Positions 1 through 6,561 of a stretch of DNA of 42,592 nucleotides are shown in pieces. The notes beneath the pieces were generated by a model. The model was not told the origin of the DNA. It did not search any database and worked only from the letters and a program-made list of their open reading frames with translations. Each line of letters opens with the position of its first letter. Position 1 is the first letter of the stretch. Source of the stretch: a virus; the IMG/VR virus record IMGVR_UViG_3300025087_000149, positions 1-42,592 of that record. One strand, 5' to 3'. The translations under genes and the position numbers were made by a program.

Positions 1-2
1 GG

Positions 3-413
3 GCTAACCTTTCCGGGGCTAACCTTTCCAGGGCTAACCTTTCCAGGGCTAACCTTTTCGAGGCTAACCTTTCCAGGGCTAACCTTTTCGAGGCTAACCT
101 TTCCGGGGCTAACCTTTCCAGGGCTGACCTTTCCAGGGCTAACCTTTCCAGGGCTGACCTTTCCGGGGCTGACCTTTCCGGGGCTGACCTTTCCAGGGCT
201 GACCTTTTCGGGGCTGACTATGGAGTTTTTAAAATTTTGGAAACTCCGATCCAACTCGTACTAAAATACGATATCCTGATATTCAAACAAGAAGGGTATA
301 TCCAAGCAGGATGTCGCCTAAAAACAATAAAAGAATGGCAAGAAACCGCAATTTTTGAAGATCAGGAATTTTTAAACGAATGGAAAGATAAGATTTTAGC
401 ATTTGCAAAATAA
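3..413 (+). CDS. Pentapeptide-repeat protein, 3' part (runs off the window start)
   Basis: The frame is open from base 3 to the TAA at 411-413. It encodes about 15 tandem A(N/D)LSx pentapeptides ([20 protein letters not shown]). A non-repeat tail of about 60 residues follows, with the pattern IQAGCR..TIKEWQ and a charged end ([11 protein letters not shown]). Repeats of this kind fold as a right-handed quadrilateral beta-helix. The GCR..W tail is familiar from phage pentapeptide proteins of unknown role. The 5' part is at 42419-42592; joining the ends over the shared GGGCTAAC keeps the frame, so the whole protein is near 190 residues. Some family members mimic DNA and bind gyrase, but nothing here shows that activity. 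Confidence 0.9.
   Translation, partial: ANLSGANLSRANLSRANLFEANLSRANLFEANLSGANLSRADLSRANLSRADLSGADLSGADLSRADLFGADYGVFKILETPIQLVLKYDILIFKQEGYIQAGCRLKTIKEWQETAIFEDQEFLNEWKDKILAFAK
22..125 (+). repeat. 104-base block repeated at the other end of the window
   Basis: Bases 22-125 are identical to 42486-42589. Both lie in the pentapeptide-repeat gene and in the same codon phase, and the flanks differ by single A/G changes (AAC versus GAC codons). This fits a circular genome opened inside a repetitive gene, or a tandem duplication within the repeats that stopped the assembly. Confidence 0.85.
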
Positions 414-454
414 CTGAGGCGAAACAAGATAAAAACTTTTTGGAGGGTAAAAAA

Positions 455-559
455 ATGAAAGCGATAGAAAAATATAATAGTGAATTGGCGCAGTGGGAGT
501 TGATGGGGGCTGGATATTGTGGTATGGATTATCCAACCGCAAAGAGCAATATCAAGTAA
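455..559 (+). CDS. Small hypothetical protein (34 aa)
   Basis: ATG at 455 follows a strong GGAGG ribosome binding site (442-446) at good spacing. The ORF starts MKAIEKYNSELAQWE and ends KSNIK. It sits 41 bases after the pentapeptide gene on the same strand. No domain is recognised. The clear ribosome site is the main support. Confidence 0.55.
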   Translation: MKAIEKYNSELAQWELMGAGYCGMDYPTAKSNIK

Positions 560-580
560 ATACAAGGCTTTTCAGTTAGG

Positions 581-625
581 TGATACGTCTAGGGGTAATT
601 CGTGAATTATCACTAAGACGTATCA
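581..625. repeat. Nested inverted repeat
   Basis: TGATACGTCT (581-590) is perfectly complementary to AGACGTATCA (616-625). Inside it lies a second inverted repeat, TAATTC (596-601) and GAATTA (604-609). The element fills the gap between the 34-aa ORF and the radC-like gene. No T-run follows, so it looks more like an operator, recombination site or RNA processing hairpin than a terminator. Confidence 0.6.
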
Positions 626-681
626 GACAATTACGCAGATGGGCGAAAGAAGACAAAAGCAAAGCGATCTACAGGATTATA

Positions 682-694
682 GGGGAGATACAAA
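682..694 (+). promoter_or_regulatory. Leader copy GGGGAGATACAAA
   Basis: This 13-mer also occurs at 42051-42063 and inside 42379-42396. Here it lies just before a TTG codon (696) of the radC-like gene. GGGGAG at about eight bases from the codon acts as the ribosome binding site, so the motif is best read as a conserved translation-initiation leader. Confidence 0.5.
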
Positions 695-695
695 T

Positions 696-1133
696 TTGAA
701 AGGAAAAAGAAACATGATAATAACCGGACATAAAAAAAGACTACAAAATTCGGGCGACGTTGCCGAAATAATGCGAACCATACTCAGCAAGGAATCGGAA
801 TTTAACCAGCAAAAAGAACATTTTTGGGTTTTAGGAACTAACGTTAAAAATGTAATACAATACATTGAGCTGGTTTCGATAGGTAGCCTTACATCAGGCA
901 TTGTGCATCCAAGAGAGACTTTCCGGTTTGCTATCCTCAAGGGCGTAGCATCTATTTTCATCGTACATAACCATCCAGGAGGGGACGCAGAACCATCAAG
1001 AGAAGATATGCTGATAACGGAGAGACTTGTAAAAGCGGGGGACATTATAGGCATAAAATTACTGGATCATATAATCATAGCAAACGGCGCAGAAGAACAT
1101 AAATCGTTTAGGGATGATGGATTGATAACTTAA
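696..1133 (+). CDS. RadC/JAB-domain protein
   Basis: About 145 residues. It carries the RadC (JAB/MPN, DUF2466) core: ELVSIGSL, then HPRE, then HNHPGGDAEPS near residues 90-100, and a C-terminal LLDHIII. The HxHP(x)n(S/D) residues are the metal-binding set of JAB-fold enzymes. RadC-like proteins are common beside recombination or anti-restriction genes on mobile DNA, but their biochemical role is unsettled. I prefer TTG at 696 because it carries the same leader as other genes here. ATG at 714, preceded by AAAGGA, is the alternative. The frame is also open to an ATG at 639. Confidence 0.85.
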   Translation: MKGKRNMIITGHKKRLQNSGDVAEIMRTILSKESEFNQQKEHFWVLGTNVKNVIQYIELVSIGSLTSGIVHPRETFRFAILKGVASIFIVHNHPGGDAEPSREDMLITERLVKAGDIIGIKLLDHIIIANGAEEHKSFRDDGLIT

Positions 1134-1150
1134 AGAAAGGAATAAAATCA

Positions 1151-1363
1151 ATGAATAAAGACTATCTCAATTGGTGGATATGGTCGGTAATTATGGGATT
1201 TGCGATCCTAGCCGCTTGTTGGTGGACGGTTTGGGAAGAGATTGATAAGCAGTGTCCGGAGGAAAAGGAAGTTAAAGTTTATACCGGTGAATGGGTCGAG
1301 GATATTGTGAAAGTTGATAGCTGGTGGTCGGTTGGTTATTTAGAATTGGAGGTGGAAAAATGA
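1151..1363 (+). CDS. Small membrane protein (70 aa)
   Basis: One hydrophobic, Trp-rich N-terminal segment (about residues 8-28, WWIWSVIMGFAILAACWW) is followed by an acidic soluble tail, so a single membrane pass is likely. AAAGGA precedes the ATG at 1151. The stop TGA overlaps the next ATG as ATGA, so the two are translationally coupled. No family is recognised. Confidence 0.65.
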   Translation: MNKDYLNWWIWSVIMGFAILAACWWTVWEEIDKQCPEEKEVKVYTGEWVEDIVKVDSWWSVGYLELEVEK

Positions 1364-1614
1364 ATAAAATCATGTGGGTTGAAGTGCCTTGGAGCAAGAC
1401 AACAAATACCCGTAAGGTAATCAACTCTATTAAAAAACATTTTCCGGGTATAAAATATTACACAGACGAAGCAATAATTAAAGCATATAATGCCACATGG
1501 CATAAGTGGCACGATGAACCGGCCTGGCGTAACAATGAAGAGAGTTATATCTGCTCAAGAGTGTGGGATATTTTGGAGGGCAACCATGATTTACAACCGA
1601 ATAATACTATTTGA
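1360..1614 (+). CDS. Hypothetical protein (84 aa)
   Basis: The ATG at 1360 overlaps the previous stop (ATGA) and has GGAGGT about eight bases upstream, so I prefer it to the in-frame ATG at 1324. The protein starts MNKIMWVEVPWSK and is rich in Trp, Lys and His. No domain is recognised. The reading frame overlaps the next gene by 29 bases. Confidence 0.6.
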   Translation: MNKIMWVEVPWSKTTNTRKVINSIKKHFPGIKYYTDEAIIKAYNATWHKWHDEPAWRNNEESYICSRVWDILEGNHDLQPNNTI

Positions 1615-1756
1615 TACCGACATTTGGGAAGTGTACGAATTTCCATCAGAGTGGCGCCTCGTTAAACCCTGGGTTAGCATTACATTCCCAAAACCTGATT
1701 TATCAGATACTTATGATAGGTTTACCGATAGATTGTTAAAACTGGCATCGACCTAG
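1586..1756 (+). CDS. Hypothetical protein (56 aa)
   Basis: ATG 1586 follows TTTGGAGGG (1571-1579) at good spacing. The upstream ATG at 1490 has no such site. It starts MIYNRIILFDTDIWE and ends RLLKLAST. It is the last gene of the rightward block and is followed directly by a hairpin terminator. Function unknown. Confidence 0.6.
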   Translation: MIYNRIILFDTDIWEVYEFPSEWRLVKPWVSITFPKPDLSDTYDRFTDRLLKLAST

Positions 1757-1767
1757 ACCACATCAAA

Positions 1768-1929
1768 TCAATCCAAATGCGTCCTATGGGCATCTCGTTT
1801 CGCCTGGGACGCATTTTTTAGTCTATCTGCCTCCAATATCAACGCCAAAACATCAGCGTGAGATAATTTAATAGTAAAATTATTCAGGATTTTCCTTATT
1901 TTAGCAATTCTATGCGCATTAAATGGCAT
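1768..1929 (-). CDS. Hypothetical protein (53 aa)
   Basis: A basic small protein (MPFNAHRIAKIRKILNNF...) with a likely helical KLSHADVLALILEADRLK segment. I chose ATG 1929 because it overlaps the stop of the upstream 52-aa ORF by 11 bases, which suggests coupling. An ATG at 1968 is in frame but lies inside the upstream gene. The C-terminal codons overlap the terminator hairpin. Confidence 0.45.
   Translation of the reverse strand: MPFNAHRIAKIRKILNNFTIKLSHADVLALILEADRLKNASQAKRDAHRTHLD
1776..1820. terminator. Bidirectional intrinsic terminator
   Basis: AATGCGTCC (1776-1784) pairs with GGACGCATT (1807-1815), followed by TTTTTA. It lies between the converging rightward block ending at 1756 and the leftward replication block. 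The plus-strand signal is the stronger, because the T-run is on that side. Confidence 0.7.
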
Positions 1930-2077
1930 TGTGAATATCACTGGTGTCGCTCGTATTATTTTCTGCATTCCAGACCGTTTCTACAATTTCAATAAGCATC
2001 TGGTGTGAAAAATCGAAATTCTCAATTAAAGCCAAGCTTATCGTTTCCTTGTTTAGTATTTTTAATTTATCTTCCAC
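1919..2077 (-). CDS. Hypothetical protein (52 aa, GTG start)
   Basis: The ORF starts at GTG 2077 behind a strong GGGAGG ribosome site. It reads VEDKLKILNKETISLALIEN and ends SDIHNAI. Its stop overlaps the next small gene. It lies just downstream of the helicase-loader-like gene on the same strand. No recognised family; acidic and probably helical. Confidence 0.55.
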   Translation of the reverse strand: MEDKLKILNKETISLALIENFDFSHQMLIEIVETVWNAENNTSDTSDIHNAI

Positions 2078-2103
2078 AATTTTCACCCTCCCATTAAATT
2101 GAT

Positions 2104-2658
2104 TTAAGCCTCCTGATTTACCAATTTTAATACATTTTTCATCTTGTGTGAATGCGCTAACGCTTTAAACGATTCACTATCTAGTCTTCTATAATCCCAA
2201 TTCTCTTTTTTTGAATTATATTCCTTATGCCTGGTATCGCTCGGCGGAAATGGATTATGTGCCCTGACTGGTATCATCTCAGCATCAAGTATCGGTATAT
2301 TCTGCATGGTGGTATTATTGCAAGGGCAACGATAAGCAAAATCATAATACTTACCAATTGATTCCCGGTATTGCCATACATTATAATACCCTGTACGCTC
2401 ACATTTATCGCAATATTCCTGGGTTTCCTTGCTATCACCCCGCGGGATATAGTTTTTTATCATCGAGAGAGATGGAAATTTCTTTATATTTTCGTCTGCA
2501 AGGATATTGTCGCAAGCAATGATAAAAGCTTTAGTATTATATTTTGATAGTTCACGATTTAAAAACTCAATCTTAGTAGACCTTATTTCTTGTTGTGTAT
2601 CAGCGTTATAATTATCGTACAATCTATTAACCTGCTTGATTACTTCCGTCATTTCCAT
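2104..2658 (-). CDS. Zinc-containing replication protein, helicase-loader/inhibitor-like
   Basis: 184 residues. The N-terminal 70 residues (EVIKQVNRLYDNYNADTQQE, then FPSLSMIKNYIP) resemble the helical N-terminal domain of phage helicase loader/inhibitor proteins of the G39P type. A treble-Cys zinc site follows: CDKC near residue 84 and RCPC near 112. AGGAGG with 8-base spacing decides ATG 2658. It sits directly downstream of the initiator gene, the usual place for a loader. The role is inferred from context and weak resemblance; a general zinc-finger protein remains possible. Confidence 0.6.
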   Translation of the reverse strand: MEMTEVIKQVNRLYDNYNADTQQEIRSTKIEFLNRELSKYNTKAFIIACDNILADENIKKFPSLSMIKNYIPRGDSKETQEYCDKCERTGYYNVWQYRESIGKYYDFAYRCPCNNTTMQNIPILDAEMIPVRAHNPFPPSDTRHKEYNSKKENWDYRRLDSESFKALAHSHKMKNVLKLVNQEA

Positions 2659-2717
2659 CAATTTTACCTCCTACTGCATACAACAAAGGTGGATATCGAT
2701 TAATTATCAAATAATAA

Positions 2718-2747
2718 GAAAAAAGTAAGAATTCCGGAAGAATTCTT
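2718..2747 (-). terminator. Weak terminator-like hairpin
   Basis: AAGAATTC (2727-2734) pairs with GAATTCTT (2740-2747). Read on the minus strand it is followed by ACTTTTTTC, as in an intrinsic terminator. It lies between the initiator gene and the loader-like gene and could attenuate the downstream gene. Confidence 0.4.
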
Positions 2748-2773
2748 TGAAAAAACGTGATATGCTTATTCCA

Positions 2774-3535
2774 TCAAAAGCTATCTTTCATTTCCTCGTA
2801 CATACGCCTGTCACGTTCTTCAGTTGTCTCAATCTTCTTCTTGGCCTCCTGATATTCAATCCAGTCTTTCCAATTATTAAACCATGTGGAGCCGTTCTGT
2901 AATATTCCTCTTTTAACTCTATCAGATGATTTGTAATTATTTAACGCTTTTTGTAGGTTGTTATAATCTTCTTCTGTTTTAACAGATATTTTAAAATGTT
3001 TATACGCTGCTTTCTTGCCTACTCTACTTGGATATGTTTTCCAGATTGCATCGAAACGCACACACATAGTGTCTTTTGTAGCTGTAGCTGTAGCTGTAGC
3101 TGTAGCTGTAGTGGCTAACGGAGGTTTACAAGTGCTAACAGTTAACTTGTTAACATTACTGTTAACTTTTTTGTTAACACTTCTTTTGTCTCTCATATAC
3201 TCCCGCATATATTCTCTTCGGTTTTCCTCGTTTCGTAAATCTCTATAATGTATATAGTTAATTATCTTCCAGCCAAAAGACTCTCTTATTTTTTCTAATC
3301 TTCTACCCTCTTGTGTATCTGTGCGACTGGAAGGGTCAGGCATCATAAATTTGTCAATTGCCTTACCTACAACTTCTTCTTGCAAATTAATTCGCCTTGC
3401 AATCGCGGGTATTGTAATATCCACAAATCCATCTCTATCGGATAAAGTTAACATACAAAACCAAATATAACGAGTTTCTAAATCCTCTTCCATGATCGAT
3501 GAACTAAATATCTGCTCATACACTCTTGCATACAT
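2774..3535 (-). CDS. Phage replication initiator (lambda O / DnaD-like organisation)
   Basis: 253 residues. The N-terminal part (MYARVYEQIFSSSI, YIWFCMLTLSDRDG, IPAIARRINL) is the winged-helix pattern of phage replisome-organiser proteins. A basic linker (REYMREYMRDKR) and a low-complexity Thr-Ala repeat (about residues 142-153) lead to a C-terminal domain (FDAIWKTYPSRVGKKAAYKHF) typical of phage replication proteins that contact a loader. AGGAGT precedes the ATG. The DNA coding the linker carries the candidate origin repeats, as in lambda O. A promoter with an operator-like palindrome lies just upstream. Confidence 0.75.
   Translation of the reverse strand: MYARVYEQIFSSSIMEEDLETRYIWFCMLTLSDRDGFVDITIPAIARRINLQEEVVGKAIDKFMMPDPSSRTDTQEGRRLEKIRESFGWKIINYIHYRDLRNEENRREYMREYMRDKRSVNKKVNSNVNKLTVSTCKPPLATTATATATATATKDTMCVRFDAIWKTYPSRVGKKAAYKHFKISVKTEEDYNNLQKALNNYKSSDRVKRGILQNGSTWFNNWKDWIEYQEAKKKIETTEERDRRMYEEMKDSF
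3078..3178. repeat. Candidate replication origin: GTAGCT and GTTAAC repeats in the initiator gene
   Basis: Bases 3078-3110 hold five and a half copies of GTAGCT. Four GTTAAC sites then follow at 3141, 3149, 3161 and 3173. Further GTTAAC copies lie at 3447 and 3560. In lambda-type phages the origin iterons lie within the initiator gene, in the linker-coding part. Location and clustering both fit, but this is inference. Confidence 0.5.
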
Positions 3536-3547
3536 AATTTATACTCC

Positions 3548-3610
3548 TGTTAATAATATGTTAACTTGTAGTAATTAACAATATATTAACATAGTAAATT
3601 ATTTTGTCAA
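3548..3610 (-). promoter_or_regulatory. Promoter of the replication block with overlapping palindrome
   Basis: On the minus strand TTGACA (3610-3605) is 16 bases from TAATAT (3588-3583). A 17-base inverted repeat, near perfect, has arms at 3548-3564 and 3575-3591. One arm covers the -10 box and the other contains GTTAAC. This looks like an autoregulatory operator for the initiator. Confidence 0.65.
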
Positions 3611-3647
3611 TAGTTTTCCTCACGCTTTTTGCAATCATCGCACAAGG

Positions 3648-3947
3648 TCAGTTCAGAATCCAAGTCGTTCCAAAATGTGGATACAATTTATAATCAGGCT
3701 GGCAAGCTTCTATTTCCGCGGGTAGCTTTGATTCTACCCGATAACCTGTGCCGCCGATTATATTATTTTTAGGAAGTAACGGCATGTCGGAAAATTTGAA
3801 TATTTTGGAAGCATAATATTTGTTGTGATTAGCGAAAATTGGAGTTGTTATTTCAACTTGATCCCCGTTGCTTTTATGATATGTTGATATTTTCATAAGT
3901 GCCAGGTTTGGCAATTTTGAGTCTATGTCAAACAATCCTATTTTCAT
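3648..3947 (-). CDS. N-terminal fragment of a phage radical-SAM protein
   Basis: 99 residues starting MKIGLFDIDSKLPNLALMKI, with YASKIFKFSDMP, GGTGY and LPAEIEACQPDYKLYP further on. This order matches the region before the radical-SAM core in a family of phage proteins, where GGTGY and PDY.LYP precede the CxxxCxxC cluster. Here the protein stops before any such cluster, so it is truncated or a stand-alone domain. The frame is open to an ATG at 4031, but a terminator hairpin lies in that stretch, so I start at 3947. No ribosome site is seen. A frame-shifted 18-codon ORF with CDDC overlaps its end (3663-3607). Confidence 0.5.
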   Translation of the reverse strand: MKIGLFDIDSKLPNLALMKISTYHKSNGDQVEITTPIFANHNKYYASKIFKFSDMPLLPKNNIIGGTGYRVESKLPAEIEACQPDYKLYPHFGTTWILN

Positions 3948-3959
3948 GTACTGGCTCAT

Positions 3960-4014
3960 AAAAGAAAAATCAAGGCTGCCCGGTAAGTTGGGATAATAAA
4001 CCCGGACAGCCTTG
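3960..4014 (-). terminator. Intrinsic terminator (minus strand)
   Basis: CAAGGCTGCCCGG (3971-3983) and CCGGACAGCCTTG (4002-4014) form a 13-bp stem with one mismatch. On the minus strand it is followed by ATTTTTCTTTT. It would stop leftward transcription coming from the divergent promoter region, or attenuate the short gene beyond. Confidence 0.65.
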
Positions 4015-4140
4015 CGCAATATGTTGCTCAATAATCATACAATATAAAATTATCAATTACAAGTAGAAAATATTTATATCCTGGAAAGCCTTGTATATCC
4101 TTGCATTCGGGGTGTCGTGAAAATAAATTAGTTATTTATG

Positions 4141-4187
4141 TTGACAATCATATTGTTATGATGTATTATAGTTAAACAATAACAATA
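4141..4187 (+). promoter_or_regulatory. Strong sigma70-type early promoter with operator-like repeat
   Basis: TTGACA (4141-4146), a 17-base spacer and TATTAT (4164-4169) form a near-consensus promoter. TATTGTTAT (4151-4159) is complementary to ATAACAATA (4179-4187); this inverted repeat straddles the -10 box and looks like an operator. It drives the operon that begins at 4203. Confidence 0.75.
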
Positions 4188-4202
4188 TAAGGAGAATCAA
4201 CA

Positions 4203-4844
4203 ATGTGTGAATTCATAAGCTGGATCGAAAAAAACGGGAATGTGTACTACCTCACATATCACGATATATATCGGACTAGGCGTGGAAAAGAATTAAGGGA
4301 TTATTGCAAAAGCAAAGAAGATTTAATTGGACATAATGCAATAAGATTTTACTATGCCGAATTCATGGGCGGAGAAGATAAAGAGTGTACCGATTTCTCT
4401 TCTCCAAATAATTTCCCGAAAGAAATCGTAGCGGATATTAAAGCGGGTAAATTTAGGGGGCTGGGAACTGAGAAAGGACTGCTTCAGCAGCAAGCATGGG
4501 CTGAATACTCGAAGATTGAGCAGCAAGCATTGGCTGAATACTTGAAGATTGAGCAACCAGCATGGGCTGAATACTCGAAGATTAGGCAACCAGCATGGGC
4601 TGAATACTTGAAGATTGAGCAACCAGCATGGGCTGAATACTCGAAGATTGAGCAACCAGCATTGGCTGAATACTTGAAGATTGAGCAACCAGCATTGGCT
4701 GAATACTTGAAGATTGAGCAGCAAGCATTGGCTGAATACTTGAAGATTGAGCAACCAGCATTGGCTGAATACTTGAAGATTGAGCAGCAAGCATTTTGGG
4801 ATTTATTTAGGATTGTAAAAAATAGAAATCCTCTATGGAGGTAA
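4203..4844 (+). CDS. Phage protein with 11-residue tandem repeats (AWAEY(S/L)KIEQP)
   Basis: 213 residues. The N-terminal domain of about 95 residues (MCEFISWIEKNGNVYYL, GHNAIRFYY, CTDFSSPNNFPKEIV, IKAGKF) resembles an uncharacterised phage family. Nine perfect-length 11-residue repeats follow, A(W/L)AEY(S/L)KI(E/R)Q(P/Q), then a degenerate tenth (AFWDLFRI) and a basic tail. The repeats should form an amphipathic helix or coiled coil. The gene has a strong promoter and an AAGGAG ribosome site, so it is the first and probably an abundant early product. Function is unknown. Repeat number could vary by slippage. Confidence 0.85.
   Translation: MCEFISWIEKNGNVYYLTYHDIYRTRRGKELRDYCKSKEDLIGHNAIRFYYAEFMGGEDKECTDFSSPNNFPKEIVADIKAGKFRGLGTEKGLLQQQAWAEYSKIEQQALAEYLKIEQPAWAEYSKIRQPAWAEYLKIEQPAWAEYSKIEQPALAEYLKIEQPALAEYLKIEQQALAEYLKIEQPALAEYLKIEQQAFWDLFRIVKNRNPLWR
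4494..4790 (+). repeat. Nine 33-bp tandem repeats
   Basis: Nine in-frame 33-base units run from the GCA at 4494 to 4790. They differ mainly at TGG/TTG (Trp/Leu), TCG/TTG (Ser/Leu) and CAG/CCA (Gln/Pro) positions. Recurrent mixed variants suggest unit shuffling or slippage rather than steady divergence. Confidence 0.95.
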
Positions 4845-4850
4845 TCGTTT

Positions 4851-5081
4851 ATGGAGAAAGCATTGAAAATATACAATAAAACAGACCTAATGATTGAATT
4901 GGGAATCCCTAGCCAGCCGCATCTAATATGCCAATGGACACGTCGGGGAATTATTAAGCCCAAGAAGGGGAAAAACGGCAAATTAGTTTACACCGACAAG
5001 CACTTGGAAAGATTGAAAGAATACAAAAGTCTTAGAGATAGTTTGAAAGGATGGCAAGGAATTAGAAAAAACAGAAAATGA
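4851..5081 (+). CDS. Small MerR/excisionase-like HTH protein
   Basis: 76 residues. IYNKTDLMIELGI, then LICQWTRRGIIKPKK and KLVYTDKHLERLKEY match the winged-helix pattern of small MerR-like or excisionase-like proteins (HTH, a W..RG turn and a basic wing). GGAGG precedes ATG 4851, seven bases after the previous stop. It is probably a DNA-binding regulator of this operon; no integrase is present for it to serve as a true Xis. Confidence 0.65.
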   Translation: MEKALKIYNKTDLMIELGIPSQPHLICQWTRRGIIKPKKGKNGKLVYTDKHLERLKEYKSLRDSLKGWQGIRKNRK

Positions 5082-5187
5082 CATGCGAAAAGCGGAAAAG
5101 GCACTAAGTAGATTGGTAAATACAGATTCTGAAAGAGGTAGCAATGTTGTGGACGGGTAAACTATGAGTAAGAAGGAGAAATAATAA

Positions 5188-5232
5188 ATGAATATTTGGG
5201 CAAAAGCCTGTCGGTTTTTAAAAGGAGAATGA
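5188..5232 (+). CDS. Leader peptide (14 aa)
   Basis: ATG 5188 follows AAGAAGGAG. The peptide MNIWAKACRFLKGE ends at TGA 5230-5232. The ribosome site of the next gene (AAAGGAG) lies inside its last codons, so its translation could control the membrane protein at 5235. It is too short to support on composition alone. Confidence 0.35.
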   Translation: MNIWAKACRFLKGE

Positions 5233-5234
5233 TC

Positions 5235-5495
5235 GTGAATAATTTTGTAGATTATTTTAAAGTAGTGGTTGTGAGTATAATTGTTATAATATGTTGTTGT
5301 TTTGTTACGTGCTTATTTCTGCCCAAAATACATCAAGGATATTGGTTAGAGGTAGTCGATGGTAGAAATAGCTCTCAGATAATCCCAGTTTATAGAATAG
5401 TTAATAACTGGAAGTGGTATCCAGATAATGTTGCTTTTGTGTCAATAGACAAAGACGAATGCCTTCGGGTATTTAACACTCTGAAAGGAGAATGA
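5235..5495 (+). CDS. Small membrane protein (86 aa, GTG start)
   Basis: GTG 5235 has AAAGGAG at seven bases. A single strong transmembrane segment (about residues 9-30, VVVVSIIVIICCCFVTCLFL) is followed by a soluble part with Trp and aromatic residues (GYWLEVVDGRN, WKWYPDNVAF). The TGA overlaps the next ATG. No family recognised. Confidence 0.65.
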   Translation: MNNFVDYFKVVVVSIIVIICCCFVTCLFLPKIHQGYWLEVVDGRNSSQIIPVYRIVNNWKWYPDNVAFVSIDKDECLRVFNTLKGE

Positions 5496-5497
5496 AA

Positions 5498-5680
5498 TTG
5501 GAATTGAAGTTAGATGAAAAAGAGACTGAAGAAATTATTTTAGAGTGGGCAGTAATAAAATTTCCAGGTGTATTTAATGAAATACGGATAAGTGCTCAGT
5601 TTGGACATTTAGAGTCAGTGACTTTATATAAAAAAAACCCACCTGACAAAGTAAGCGACAGGAAAGGAGTAATACATTGA
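5498..5680 (+). CDS. Hypothetical protein (60 aa, TTG start)
   Basis: AAAGGAG at 5483-5489 is too close to the ATG at 5492 and well spaced for TTG 5498, so TTG is preferred. The next gene, recT, uses the same GGAG-plus-TTG arrangement. The protein begins MELKLDEKETEEIILEW and is acidic at its start. It overlaps recT by four bases. No domain recognised. Confidence 0.55.
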   Translation: MELKLDEKETEEIILEWAVIKFPGVFNEIRISAQFGHLESVTLYKKNPPDKVSDRKGVIH

Positions 5681-6561
5681 GTAACGAAATGGAATTAAAA
5701 AATAGTTTACCTGCACTGCTTGGAAGTGTAAATATTAAGAAAAAGTTTGAGGACATTTTGGGTAAAAAGGCACCTGGTTTTATGTCTAGCATTTTAAGCG
5801 CAGTTAATTTGAATGCAGAATTGAAAAATGCCGAACCACTGAGCGTAATATCGGCAGCGGCCATTGCGGCATCCCTAGACTTGCCGATTAATCCTTCTCT
5901 TGGATTTGCCTTCATAGTGCCTTACAAAAAAGAGGGGAAGCCGATTGCTCAATTCCAAATGGGGTGGAAAGGGTTTGTCCAGTTGGCACAGAGGACAGGG
6001 AAATATCAAACGCTTAATGTATCGCCCGTCTGTGAGGGCGAATTATTAGGTATAAACCCTTTTACAGGAGAGATAGCTCTATCCCATGAAAGCAAGAAGT
6101 CGGATAAAATAATCGGCTATGTAGCATATTTTAAGCTCTTAAACGGATTTGAAAAATATTGCTACATGACTAAAGAAGAATGCGAGAAACATGGTAAAAA
6201 GTATTCAAAATCTTACGATAAACCATACAGTAAATGGCAGCAAGATTTTGATGTTATGGCTTTGAAAACAGTCGTAAAACGGCTGTTAGGTAAATGGGGT
6301 ATACTATCTATTGATATGCAAAAAGCCCTAGAGACCGATCAGTCTGTAATAAAACAAGACGGAACATACGAATATGTTGATAATGAAACAGGGGAAAGTA
6401 CAGCCGGAGACCAAAAACCGAAAATGCCAAGGTCTAAATCAGAGAAAAAAAAGCTAGAAGCCACTGCGCAAACAACAGAAATGCCACAGGGCGAAAATAA
6501 AAAAATGGATAAAGATTTGAGCAAGCTTGCTGAACAGGCCGCTATGGAGGCAGGGGTATAA
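5677..6561 (+). CDS. recT: RecT-family single-strand annealing protein
   Basis: 294 residues, the usual RecT length. Core signatures: LSVISAAAIAASLDLPINPSL near residues 52-72, AFIVPYKKEGKPIAQFQMGWKGFVQLAQRTG, and later YSKWQQDFDVMALKTVVKRLL. RecT anneals complementary ssDNA made by its partner exonuclease and allows strand invasion in phage recombination. The C-terminal 60 residues are charged and low-complexity. The TTG start (5677) has AAAGGAG at good spacing. The TAATG overlap couples it to the nuclease gene. Confidence 0.95.
   Translation: MSNEMELKNSLPALLGSVNIKKKFEDILGKKAPGFMSSILSAVNLNAELKNAEPLSVISAAAIAASLDLPINPSLGFAFIVPYKKEGKPIAQFQMGWKGFVQLAQRTGKYQTLNVSPVCEGELLGINPFTGEIALSHESKKSDKIIGYVAYFKLLNGFEKYCYMTKEECEKHGKKYSKSYDKPYSKWQQDFDVMALKTVVKRLLGKWGILSIDMQKALETDQSVIKQDGTYEYVDNETGESTAGDQKPKMPRSKSEKKKLEATAQTTEMPQGENKKMDKDLSKLAEQAAMEAGV

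Noticed and set aside
3078-3178. CRISPR-like array
   Set aside because: Units are 6 bases without spacers, inside a coding frame.
4323-4981. Long minus-strand frames over the 33-bp repeats (MLLNLQVFSQCW..., SIFKYSANAGC..., AAQSSSIQPM...)
   Set aside because: They are antisense shadows of the tandem repeats. The plus frame has promoter, ribosome site and a non-repeat domain with phage likeness.
4851-5081. Excisionase (Xis) call for the MerR-like HTH protein
   Set aside because: No integrase or attachment site was found, so a general regulator is safer.
5083-5160. 25-aa frame MRKAEKALSRLVN...
   Set aside because: Coiled-coil-like, but it overlaps the HTH gene stop and lacks a ribosome site; too short to support.
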